NCBI GenBank assembly: GCA_000814665.1
Contig: JWIH01000011.1
Span: forward strand, 1 to 64,000
Source: Pseudoalteromonas flavipulchra NCIMB 2033 = ATCC BAA-314
Lineage (GTDB): Bacteria > Pseudomonadota > Gammaproteobacteria > Enterobacterales > Alteromonadaceae
Direction of reading: 5' to 3'
DNA: 64,000 nt
The position numbers and the translations under genes are program-made. A model generated the notes under the pieces. It did not search any database. It saw nothing but the letters and a program-made list of their open reading frames with translations, and had not been told where the DNA came from. Shown piece by piece: positions 28,601 to 35,506 of the stretch; position 1 is the stretch's first letter; every line of letters starts with the position of its first letter.

Positions 28601-29581
28601 GGCATTAGACAGGCGCGCATACAAAGGTAAAATCTCAACGCCTTTTAAATTGCGTTTTGCCAGCGCATCAGCGGTGTCACGAATTTCACGCTCACCGTTC
28701 ATAAATACCAAAATATCCCCTGGTCCTTCGGCACAAAGCTCATCAACCGCATCAAAAATGCCCTGTAACTGGTCGTTTTCTGCTTCGCTATTTTGTGAGT
28801 CTACATCTTCAACTGGACGATATCTCACTTCTACTGGATAAGTTCGTCCTGACACTTCAATAATAGGTGCGTCACTAAAATGTTTGGAAAAACGTTCTGG
28901 GTCAATGGTTGCTGAGGTAATAATCACTTTAAGATCTGGACGCTTCGGCAACAGCTGCTTTAAATAACCCAGAATAAAATCAATATTCAGGCTACGCTCG
29001 TGCGCTTCATCAATGATGATTGTGTCGTACTGGTTGAGGAATCTGTCTTGTTGAATTTCCGAGAGCAAAATACCGTCGGTCATCAGTTTTACGTATGTAT
29101 TGTCAGAGACTTGATCTGAGAAGCGAATTTTAAATCCAACTTCTTGCCCCATCTCGCAGCCAATTTCCTCTGAGATACGGGTGGATACGCTTCTTGCCGC
29201 TAGTCTTCTTGGTTGTGTATGACCAATATAGCCATCCACGCCTCGACCTAACTCTAAACAAATTTTAGGCAGCTGCGTGGTCTTCCCTGAGCCTGTTTCG
29301 CCGGCAACAATAACCACCTGGTTATTCGCAATGGCTGCTTTGATGTCGTCTTTTTTCTGGCTGACGGGTAGTTGCTCAGGATACTCTACTGCTGGAATAT
29401 TGGCACTTCTTGTTACCTTTAATTCTTGGCTTTTTGCAATCGCAGCCGCTACTTTTGCGACTACCTGCTTTTGCTTTTCTTGATCGGTAATTTTTTTCGC
29501 ACCATGGAGGCGCTTTTTGAGGATGAAGTGATCCTTTTTAAGACATGAATTTAGCTCTTTGAACAGCGAGTCAACCTGCAC
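25688..29581 (-). CDS. hrpA: ATP-dependent RNA helicase HrpA
   Basis: DEAH-box helicase of about 1297 residues (E. coli HrpA 1300), which rescues collided ribosomes in E. coli. Walker A is GETGSGKTTQLPK, Walker B is DEAH within IIIDEAHERSLNIDF, motif VI is QRKGRCGR, and the long C-terminal region typical of HrpA is complete. I place the start at a GTG (29581) with AAGG nine bases upstream; a TTG at 29626 would add 15 residues not typical of the family. Confidence 0.95.
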   Translation of the reverse strand: MQVDSLFKELNSCLKKDHFILKKRLHGAKKITDQEKQKQVVAKVAAAIAKSQELKVTRSANIPAVEYPEQLPVSQKKDDIKAAIANNQVVIVAGETGSGKTTQLPKICLELGRGVDGYIGHTQPRRLAARSVSTRISEEIGCEMGQEVGFKIRFSDQVSDNTYVKLMTDGILLSEIQQDRFLNQYDTIIIDEAHERSLNIDFILGYLKQLLPKRPDLKVIITSATIDPERFSKHFSDAPIIEVSGRTYPVEVRYRPVEDVDSQNSEAENDQLQGIFDAVDELCAEGPGDILVFMNGEREIRDTADALAKRNLKGVEILPLYARLSNAEQNRIFAAHSQRRIVLSTNVAETSLTVPGIRYVIDPGTARISRYSYRTKVQRLPIEAVSQASANQRKGRCGRVASGICIRLYSEDDFLGRPEFTDPEILRTNLASVILQMLALGLGDISQFPFVQAPDSRNIKDGMSLLEELEAIVPAQRREKAKLTESGRKLSRLPIDPRLAKMVMSGAQNNALWEAIVITAALSIQDPRERPQDKRAAADEKHNRFECEHSDFVAYLNLWNYIEAQQQALTRNQFRKQCQKDFLAYMRVREWQDIVYQLTTVCEELGFKINSSPASDEAVHQSLLSGMLSHIGVKDEKQKQVFKGARNSQFHIFPGSTLFKKSPKWLMSAELVETSKLYARVNAKIDVNWIAPLAKHLVNSSYSEPHWEKKAGAVIAFEQQTLYGLIIVGRKRTVYSDIDPVLSREIFIREALANGQLGQSEGFLSANQKLVEEVQALEDKARRRDILVDEEDVVAFYNDRIPQDVNNRAAFSKWWRSQKQKDKRFLHMTRDLLMKHDAEHITDIHYPDTWQQGHLILPLSYHFDPGQALDGVVVNIPLALLNQVQDEGFDWHIPALRHELVCGLIKSLPKTLRRNFVPAPNYADAVLAAVEVMQGSFIEAVANRLLRMTGVKVAESDWDVSSLEPHLKMQFQVVDDKGKVIAHSFDLLALKAKLQGQVTETLSQVAEQGIEQTDIQQWDFGELPEQYTKKQGNYEIKAFPALVDKKQSAAIELFDNEVKAQAAHQAGLRRLVLLNVPSPVKYLQQHLPNKAKLGLYFNPFGKVHDLVDDCTQAGVDKLLRAFGEIRDDVAFEKAKEHIRAELGDTVVEIAKQVEAVLSIAHSINKRMKGRVDLTMITAHGDIKSQLSGLIFKGFVTAHGADKISDILRYMKAIEKRLEKLAVDPNRDRQCVLELEKVAAAYQDKLAKIPSGLPVPESLINIFWMQQELRVSLFAQTLGTAYPISAKRVLNSIKECEI

Positions 29582-29734
29582 TACACGACACCTTGTGATT
29601 ACATAAAACGCCGTGTAGTTTATCAAATCAGATTAGACGAACCCAACTAAATTTGGTTAGGAATTGAGATTTTTGCTGTTATTCTCAAGGCAACTCCTCA
29701 TGGGTTACCTTAACAGCTCGTAAATTTCATCGCT

Positions 29735-30163
29735 TTATACGTAGCGGTGACCAGAGACATAAGCATCATGTAAATGCTTATCCAACGCTAATAACACATT
29801 TGCACGACTGATAACCCCAAGTAAGCGCCCTTCATCGTCAACTACCGGGTACACTTTGGGCTTATTACAAATCATCAAATCTGCCATTTGCACTATGCTG
29901 TCTTCGCGTTTTACACACAGAGGCTCTTTTGTCATCACATCGGACACCACGCTATGAGACTCATTTTGATAGGTCGCCTCTAACATTTTTTTGAGACAAT
30001 CCTGCTCAGATAAAAACCCAATAACCCGCCTTGCTTCGTCTATAACCGGCCCGCCCGACTGGCCGCTTTGTAGCAGCTTTTCTACAGCTGATTCTACGCG
30101 CATGTCCTGTTTGAATGTTACGGGGCGATGATTTAAGTAGTCTGCGACTTTTATTGATTGCAT
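29735..30163 (-). CDS. Tandem CBS-domain protein
   Basis: 142 residues consisting of one Bateman module: two CBS domains (about 9-68 and 75-135) with GGPVIDEARRVIGFLSEQD and YPVVDDEGRLLGVISRANVL. Such modules bind adenine nucleotides or SAM and regulate partners. It stands alone between hrpA and the peptidase gene, and no partner enzyme is fused. Confidence 0.85.
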   Translation of the reverse strand: MQSIKVADYLNHRPVTFKQDMRVESAVEKLLQSGQSGGPVIDEARRVIGFLSEQDCLKKMLEATYQNESHSVVSDVMTKEPLCVKREDSIVQMADLMICNKPKVYPVVDDEGRLLGVISRANVLLALDKHLHDAYVSGHRYV

Positions 30164-30177
30164 TGCTCATCTCCATT

Positions 30178-30214
30178 AAAAACGCCAGCTATCATGATAA
30201 TAGTAGCTGGCGTT
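30178..30214 (-). terminator. Terminator of the isoaspartyl peptidase gene
   Basis: On the minus strand: AACGCCAGCTA, 12-base loop, TAGCTGGCGTT, then a short T-run (TTTAA). It starts 35 bases after the stop. Confidence 0.75.
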
Positions 30215-30248
30215 TGAAGAACTTGCTTAATCTCAACGAAATATTGTT

Positions 30249-31277
30249 TTACTCGCTATAAATACCAACATAGGTCGGTGTTGTTGACGACTTGCTCGCA
30301 CGATACATTCCAGCGGTATTAAATGGCATGCTAATATTTCCTTTAGGGTCAACTATGATCACCCCTCCCGTGCCACCAATTGGATAAAGCGTATCAAAAA
30401 TCACTTCTTGCCCCGCTTTTTCAATCGACTTGTTTTGATAAGCGACACGAGCACAAATATCAGCTGCGACATTATATCGAATAAAATACTCGCCATGTCC
30501 CGTTGCTGAAACAGCACAAGAGCGGTTATCCGCAAATGTGCCCGCACCAATCACCGGTGAGTCACCTATCCGTCCGAAGCGTTTAGCCGTCATGCCACCT
30601 GTTGACGTTCCAGCCGCTAAATTCCCCTGCTTATCGAGTGCGACAGCCCCCACAGTTCCCATCTTATATTGGCTCTCTAATTGTTGGTGTGCCGCCTGAT
30701 AGTCTTTGGTTGCCGCTTCTTTCATCTGCAATCGCTTTTTCGCCTTTAGGAGCGATTGATAGCGAGCATCGGTGTCAAAATAGCTGTTTTCCACTAACGT
30801 AAAACCGCGTTTCTTAGCAAAGTCTTCCGCACCTTCACCACTTAGCATGACATGTACTGAATGCTGCATCACTTCTTTTGCCAGGTTGATCGGGTTTTTA
30901 ATGTGCTTCACCCCCGCCACAGCGCCCGCTTGGCGATTACGACCATCCATGATTGACGCATCTAGCTCATGCCCTTCATCATAAGTGTACACGGCCCCCT
31001 TACCAGCATTAAAAAAAGGCGAGTCTTCAAGAATATTAATGGCAGCCGTCACTGCATCAAGACTTTCTCCACCTTGTTCTAGTACCTTATACCCCGCTTC
31101 AACGGCTTCTTTTAATTTAGCTTTGTATTGTTTTTCTTTTTCTGGTGTGAAGTTACTGCGCTCAATCGTACCAGCTCCTCCATGAATGGCGATCGCAAAC
31201 GGTGGCGCTTTCTCGTCAGCTACAGCAGCTGTCGCCGACAAGGCTAATAAGGCTGCTAACAAAGAGATTTTTTTCAT
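30249..31277 (-). CDS. Isoaspartyl peptidase/L-asparaginase, periplasmic
   Basis: 342 residues of the plant-type asparaginase Ntn-hydrolase family. A signal peptide (MKKISLLAALLALSATAAVA) directs it to the periplasm, unlike cytoplasmic E. coli IaaA. IHGGAGTI opens the alpha subunit; the autocleavage site and nucleophile are G207/T208 in YKMGTVGAVALD, and the substrate segment GGM...GDSPVIGAGT follows. It releases Asp from isoaspartyl dipeptides or deaminates asparagine. Confidence 0.92.
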   Translation of the reverse strand: MKKISLLAALLALSATAAVADEKAPPFAIAIHGGAGTIERSNFTPEKEKQYKAKLKEAVEAGYKVLEQGGESLDAVTAAINILEDSPFFNAGKGAVYTYDEGHELDASIMDGRNRQAGAVAGVKHIKNPINLAKEVMQHSVHVMLSGEGAEDFAKKRGFTLVENSYFDTDARYQSLLKAKKRLQMKEAATKDYQAAHQQLESQYKMGTVGAVALDKQGNLAAGTSTGGMTAKRFGRIGDSPVIGAGTFADNRSCAVSATGHGEYFIRYNVAADICARVAYQNKSIEKAGQEVIFDTLYPIGGTGGVIIVDPKGNISMPFNTAGMYRASKSSTTPTYVGIYSE

Positions 31278-31530
31278 TTTTATACCTTGGTTCGTTGTTA
31301 AACTTCAGCATGAGGTGAATTTTAGAACGATGCAAGCTTTCGCGTTAAAATTGTCAAGCTAACCTATTTACAGTGTGGTTGAAAGAAACTCATGAGCAGC
31401 AAGACACAACAGCAAATTTGAATATTTTTCAATCAATTCATGGTTGTTATTTCGACCACAAAATGGAAACATATTTATTACTTTGAAATAACTCAAAGTA
31501 ATAAAATAACGAAATTCGACAGGAATCGAT

Positions 31531-32013
31531 ATGAAAAACATTCTAAAAATTGCAGTTTTTAGCACACTACTGCTTGGTACTGCTCAAGCCGCGTCTACTC
31601 AAGAGCAAATTAAAGTTATTGATTACAACACTTTTTATGACACCCAAGTAAACAATGTTGACTGCGGTGGCTACTGGGATGAGCGACGTGTGTGGGTATG
31701 TGACTACCGTACAGAGCTCGTTGATGTGAGTTATAAGACTTGCCACTACAAATTAATAGCAGGTGAACCTTACGGTCCCTATACTTTATGGCAAACTAAA
31801 ACCGTACTCGCGACACAAAGCTGCCCCGGAGGTTGGACTATTCCTCATCCAATCCCAAACTATCAGGTGCCTGGAGGTGCCTATGTTCATCAACATGATA
31901 CTTTTTCAACTCAACAAGAAGAACGCCGAGTAGCTTACAACTGTCGCTGGGAAACACGCTCGGTCTGGATCCCTCGTGGCGGTTCATACTGCCCTATTCC
32001 AAACGCTAAGTAA
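31531..32013 (+). CDS. Secreted Cys-rich protein of unknown function
   Basis: 160 residues with a clear signal peptide (MKNILKIAVFSTLLLGTAQAA) and AGGAA before the ATG. The mature part has six cysteines (in VDCGG, WVCDY, KTCHY, QSCPG, YNCRW, SYCPI), enough for three disulfides, and many Tyr and Trp. ERRVWVCDYRTE near the start and ERRVAYNCRWET near the end look like an internal pseudo-repeat. I do not recognise the family. Its stop codon is the TAA that begins a dispersed repeat (32011). Confidence 0.75.
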   Translation: MKNILKIAVFSTLLLGTAQAASTQEQIKVIDYNTFYDTQVNNVDCGGYWDERRVWVCDYRTELVDVSYKTCHYKLIAGEPYGPYTLWQTKTVLATQSCPGGWTIPHPIPNYQVPGGAYVHQHDTFSTQQEERRVAYNCRWETRSVWIPRGGSYCPIPNAK

Positions 32014-32060
32014 TACCAATTTGTCTTAATACTTGCTCAATTTGAAGGAGCAAATTGGTG
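32011..32060. repeat. Dispersed repeat, copy B
   Basis: TAATACCAATTTGTCTTAAT, then ACTTGCTCAATTTGAAGGAG and CAAATTGGT. The ends ACCAATTTG and CAAATTGGT form a perfect 9-base inverted repeat. This is the most complete of the three copies. Its first three bases are the stop codon of the secreted protein gene. Confidence 0.75.
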
Positions 32061-32083
32061 TGGCACTTATAAAATAGCATGCA

Positions 32084-32111
32084 CAAAAAAGCGCTTCCTC
32101 TGGAAGCGCTT
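32084..32111 (-). terminator. Terminator of the sapC-like gene
   Basis: On the minus strand: AAGCGCTTCC, 3-base loop, GGAAGCGCTT, then TTTT, 30 bases after the stop. Confidence 0.88.
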
Positions 32112-32140
32112 CTATCGAATCATTCAATATCTAAAAGCGA

Positions 32141-32851
32141 TTAGCTCGCTTCGCGCTGTGCCTTCATACGAGCAAGGCGCGCTACTTGATGTGTAGAAGT
32201 TAAGAATGCGAAGATCGGTGCTAAATAGCCACGTTTACGTAGCTCTAGGAAATCTTCGTCACCTAATTCATTTAGCTTACGCTCATCCACAAGGTAAATA
32301 CCGTTGATGTCTTTTTTCTCACCACGGATTTCCACCGTTAGTGTTTGTTGAACTAGAAGCTCTTTGTCAGCGAGATACTGAGTAAACGCTTCAGTTACGC
32401 GAGCAAACTCAACATAGCTAACTAACGCTTCTTTACGACGACCTAGATATTCAGTTTCTTTACCGTCTTCGAAAAGCGCATTGCCTTCCTCTTCACCAAC
32501 TAGCGGGCTTGCTTCATCAATAACAATACCAAACTGATCTTGCTCTGGGTGCTTAACCAAACCAAACGGGTAACGTGCTGCGGCCATTGGCACAAAGCTG
32601 CCAGTCCACTTATCACCATCAACAAATAGGTTTTCACCAGGCTGAAGACCAAACATAGCAACCGCTTGAAATTGACCTGTTTCAGTGTTTTTAACAAACG
32701 CCATTGGGAATTCTGTCGCTACACGCGCAAACTCATGCGCCACTACAGGCATTAAGTGCTGAGTTTTAAGGAAATCAACGTTCACGCCATTTTTTACTTT
32801 AATATTCGCGTGCTTTTCGTTGTGTAAAGGCTGCACTTGTTGTTCCGCCAT
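32141..32851 (-). CDS. SapC family protein
   Basis: 236 residues, no signal peptide visible. HKHxNIKVK-type N-terminus, AHEFARVATEFPMAFV, YPFGLVKH, VDERKLNEL and LRKRGYLAPIFAFLTS are typical of the SapC family. The name comes from an S-layer-associated gene in Campylobacter; the biochemical role is unclear. In Alteromonadales, Xanthomonadales and Caulobacterales it often accompanies TonB receptors and halogenase-like enzymes, as here. Confidence 0.85.
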   Translation of the reverse strand: MAEQQVQPLHNEKHANIKVKNGVNVDFLKTQHLMPVVAHEFARVATEFPMAFVKNTETGQFQAVAMFGLQPGENLFVDGDKWTGSFVPMAAARYPFGLVKHPEQDQFGIVIDEASPLVGEEEGNALFEDGKETEYLGRRKEALVSYVEFARVTEAFTQYLADKELLVQQTLTVEIRGEKKDINGIYLVDERKLNELGDEDFLELRKRGYLAPIFAFLTSTHQVARLARMKAQREAS

Positions 32852-33141
32852 AATACTGCTCCATTATTTTACGTATTTGTTACTTTATTTATTGCCCCTA
32901 AGGCTAGCGGTTTTCGGGGCAAATTGGAAGTTAAATATTTATGAGAAGAGATACCGCTAACTATGGCAACTAAAAACCAAATAATTACCTCGCCTATATT
33001 CTTGAATATCTGTCTAAAAATCAATCTAAACGCATCGTGTGAATCACTGACTAAAGAAGTAAAGAAATATATTAAACTCTTAGTTAAGAGTTTGATATAT
33101 TGATGGTCTTGCCAACTTCCCTAGTGTAAAAAGAGAGCTAA

Positions 33142-33882
33142 ATGAACGAAGCAATTAAACAACATATACAATCTATTGAAAAGGTTAAACCCATTCAATT
33201 GTCGCCTTGTGAAAGAGACACACCGATGATTTATATGGACTTTGGCAATATGAGCACAGTGTGGAAACAGCAAGCGCCAAGTTATCGTCCTGATTGGGTA
33301 AAACCGATAAACAGTTATCCAGGCTTATGGGCTCGAGTTTCAAATGACTATTTTGAATTTGTTAAGGAATTAGCACTTAAACTGGCTCCTTATTTTGGTG
33401 CATCACCATCGCTAGAATCAATTAAACGTATCAGCTGCAATTATGCAATTGCCACAAAATCAAATGAAGAACTTCATGCATATCAAACAATTCCACACTT
33501 CGATAACTTAAACTCAAACCAAATAGCATTGGTTCATTACCTTTGTGGTGGTGAATTTGGTGGGACTGGCTTTTACCAACACAAATCGACGGGAGTGAAG
33601 GAAGTTATCAGTGCAAATCATGACCGCTATCGAGATCACTTAGATATTGAGCTGTCACAAGGTGGCTACAAAGAAAAACAATATATCTCCAGTCACCATC
33701 CACTTTTTGACAGAACTCATTATATCGAAGCTGAGTTTGGCCGCATCGTGGCTTTCCCTAGCACTCGACTTCATTCAGCGTGTCTCGCGGAATCGCAACT
33801 TAACTCAGACGTAATATTGGATGGACGTTTAACGATTACGAGCTTCATTATTTTTGACCGACGTGAACTACCGAACGTTTAA
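33142..33882 (+). CDS. DUF6445-like protein, possible 2-oxoglutarate/Fe(II) oxygenase fold
   Basis: 246 residues. The spacing of H119-x-D121 (PHFDN), H211 (STRLHSA) and R229 (DGRLT) matches a 2-oxoglutarate/Fe(II) dioxygenase facial triad plus co-substrate Arg; this is inference from motifs. The order GGEFGGTGFYQHKSTG and the overall length fit the DUF6445 group found beside SapC and tryptophan-halogenase-like genes. Its last 35 bases overlap the 3' end of the convergent halogenase gene. Confidence 0.75.
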   Translation: MNEAIKQHIQSIEKVKPIQLSPCERDTPMIYMDFGNMSTVWKQQAPSYRPDWVKPINSYPGLWARVSNDYFEFVKELALKLAPYFGASPSLESIKRISCNYAIATKSNEELHAYQTIPHFDNLNSNQIALVHYLCGGEFGGTGFYQHKSTGVKEVISANHDRYRDHLDIELSQGGYKEKQYISSHHPLFDRTHYIEAEFGRIVAFPSTRLHSACLAESQLNSDVILDGRLTITSFIIFDRRELPNV

Positions 33883-35404
33883 TATGCTCTAAGGTTTCTC
33901 TGTGCCCTCGTAAGTTATTACTGCAATAGCTTACTCCTTTCTGAATATCCTCCAATAGCTTCGATAATGCAGTAGCCTCTCCCGAAGGCGGCTGAATCGA
34001 AAGGTGGGTATAATAATTCATGCCGTATAGAACATAGAGGTAATTGCTGACACGAAACAGATCTAAATTGGAACGGAAGTCGAATTGAGAAGGAATTTTA
34101 GCACGCCAAAGCTGTAGCTTTTCTTTTAACTCATTCGATAACGAGTTATCATTTCTATTATCAATCCAAAAAGCGCTATCATCTCTTTTTGATAAATAAT
34201 AATGAAGTTTGATGAAGTCGGTCGTTGACTCCCACATCTGCGTAACATCTTCATTAAAACGCTTTTGCCTAAGTTTAATATTTTCTACATCTCTCGGAAA
34301 AGCCTCTGCAAACATCCTTGCTGTAACATCAAACATAAGCAAACCTGTAGCTTCTAATGGCTCTACAAACCCTTGTGACAGCCCCATAGCCACACAATTA
34401 TTTATCCACGGCGTTTGCTGGTATCCAACCTTCATTGGCAATTTTCGGACTTGGCTGAGCATCTTACTATCTTCTATATAATTCAGTAAGGTAGATCTCG
34501 CACTCTCCTCTGTTTGATACTTGCTGGAATAAACATACCCTATTCCTCTGCGCGTTGTTAAGCCTATATCCCAAATCCACCCATATTTTTGGGCGGTTGA
34601 AGTCGTGTAAGGTTTGATCGTGGCATTTGGAGTATCATAATCAACTTGAACAGCCAATGCAGTGTCTGCTAAAAGCTCACTCCCTTTATCAATAAACTTC
34701 CCTCCAAGTGACCGTTCAATCAGTAGCGATTGAAAACCGGAACAATCAACAAAGAAATCTCCCTTCACTCTTTCACCATTGTCGAGTTCTAAAGACTCGA
34801 TAAAGTGCTCATCATTTAAGTTAGCCTTTGTGACATTACACTTAAGATTCTTAACGCCAAGCTTGTGTATTGCATGCTGACGCAGAAGCTCTGTAAATTT
34901 ACCAGCATCAAGATGATAAGCATAATTAAAGAGTCCTGAAAACTCTTTATCTGACAACCGTTTTGGTGGTAATGCTTTTTCACAAATATACGACTGTACC
35001 GATACTAAATCTGCATACTTTTTGCTGGCTAACTCTTTATTTAATAACCAATGAGGTGTTACATCAAAAGGGCGAATATTTGGGAAATCAAAAAGGTGGT
35101 GATAAAAATCTTCTTCTACTGCTGATGGATTATGACACCAATTCACGAATTTAATACTATGTTTGAAAGTGACATCACATTGACCTATAAAATCACTTTC
35201 TTTTATTCCAAAGTATTTTAGCGTGTCTTTGATTACAGGGACGGTTCCTTCTCCAACTCCGATGGTCGGAATATCGGGCGAGTCTAATAAAGTAATTGAA
35301 ATATTGTCATTTTCATTAGGGTTTAATTTTTTGGCAATATGACATGCAGCAATCCATCCAGCCGTCCCACCACCAACGATTACGACCTTGCTAATTTCTT
35401 TCAA
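33848..35404 (-). CDS. Flavin-dependent tryptophan-halogenase-like enzyme
   Basis: 518 residues. The FAD-binding GGGTAG is at 11-16, and K81 in the TFKHSIKF segment aligns with the catalytic lysine (K79 of PrnA). E351 in FVEPLEATG is the likely second catalytic residue. The WxWxIP motif reads WIWDIG (276-281), with Gly for Pro. Relatives near TonB receptors include BrvH, which brominates indole; the real substrate here is unknown. The start is a TTG with AGG 8 bases upstream. Confidence 0.88.
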   Translation of the reverse strand: MKEISKVVIVGGGTAGWIAACHIAKKLNPNENDNISITLLDSPDIPTIGVGEGTVPVIKDTLKYFGIKESDFIGQCDVTFKHSIKFVNWCHNPSAVEEDFYHHLFDFPNIRPFDVTPHWLLNKELASKKYADLVSVQSYICEKALPPKRLSDKEFSGLFNYAYHLDAGKFTELLRQHAIHKLGVKNLKCNVTKANLNDEHFIESLELDNGERVKGDFFVDCSGFQSLLIERSLGGKFIDKGSELLADTALAVQVDYDTPNATIKPYTTSTAQKYGWIWDIGLTTRRGIGYVYSSKYQTEESARSTLLNYIEDSKMLSQVRKLPMKVGYQQTPWINNCVAMGLSQGFVEPLEATGLLMFDVTARMFAEAFPRDVENIKLRQKRFNEDVTQMWESTTDFIKLHYYLSKRDDSAFWIDNRNDNSLSNELKEKLQLWRAKIPSQFDFRSNLDLFRVSNYLYVLYGMNYYTHLSIQPPSGEATALSKLLEDIQKGVSYCSNNLRGHRETLEHIKRSVVHVGQK

Positions 35405-35460
35405 ATTAATTACCTACGAAACATAGTAAAACATCAAAATCGAATTTCTATAGTACTAAA

Positions 35461-35487
35461 TAGAAAGAAGCCCCATATAGGGGCTTC
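35461..35487 (-). terminator. Terminator between the TonB receptor and halogenase genes
   Basis: GAAGCCCC / GGGGCTTC with a 5-base loop, followed on the minus strand by TTTCTATTT. It lies 20 bases after the receptor stop, so halogenase transcription needs read-through or a promoter of its own. Confidence 0.8.
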
Positions 35488-35506
35488 CTTGATAGTATGC
35501 TAAATC

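Noticed and set aside
35405..35506. TonB receptor and halogenase as a simple operon
   Set aside because: A good terminator stands between them (35461-35487), so a single unbroken transcript is not supported.
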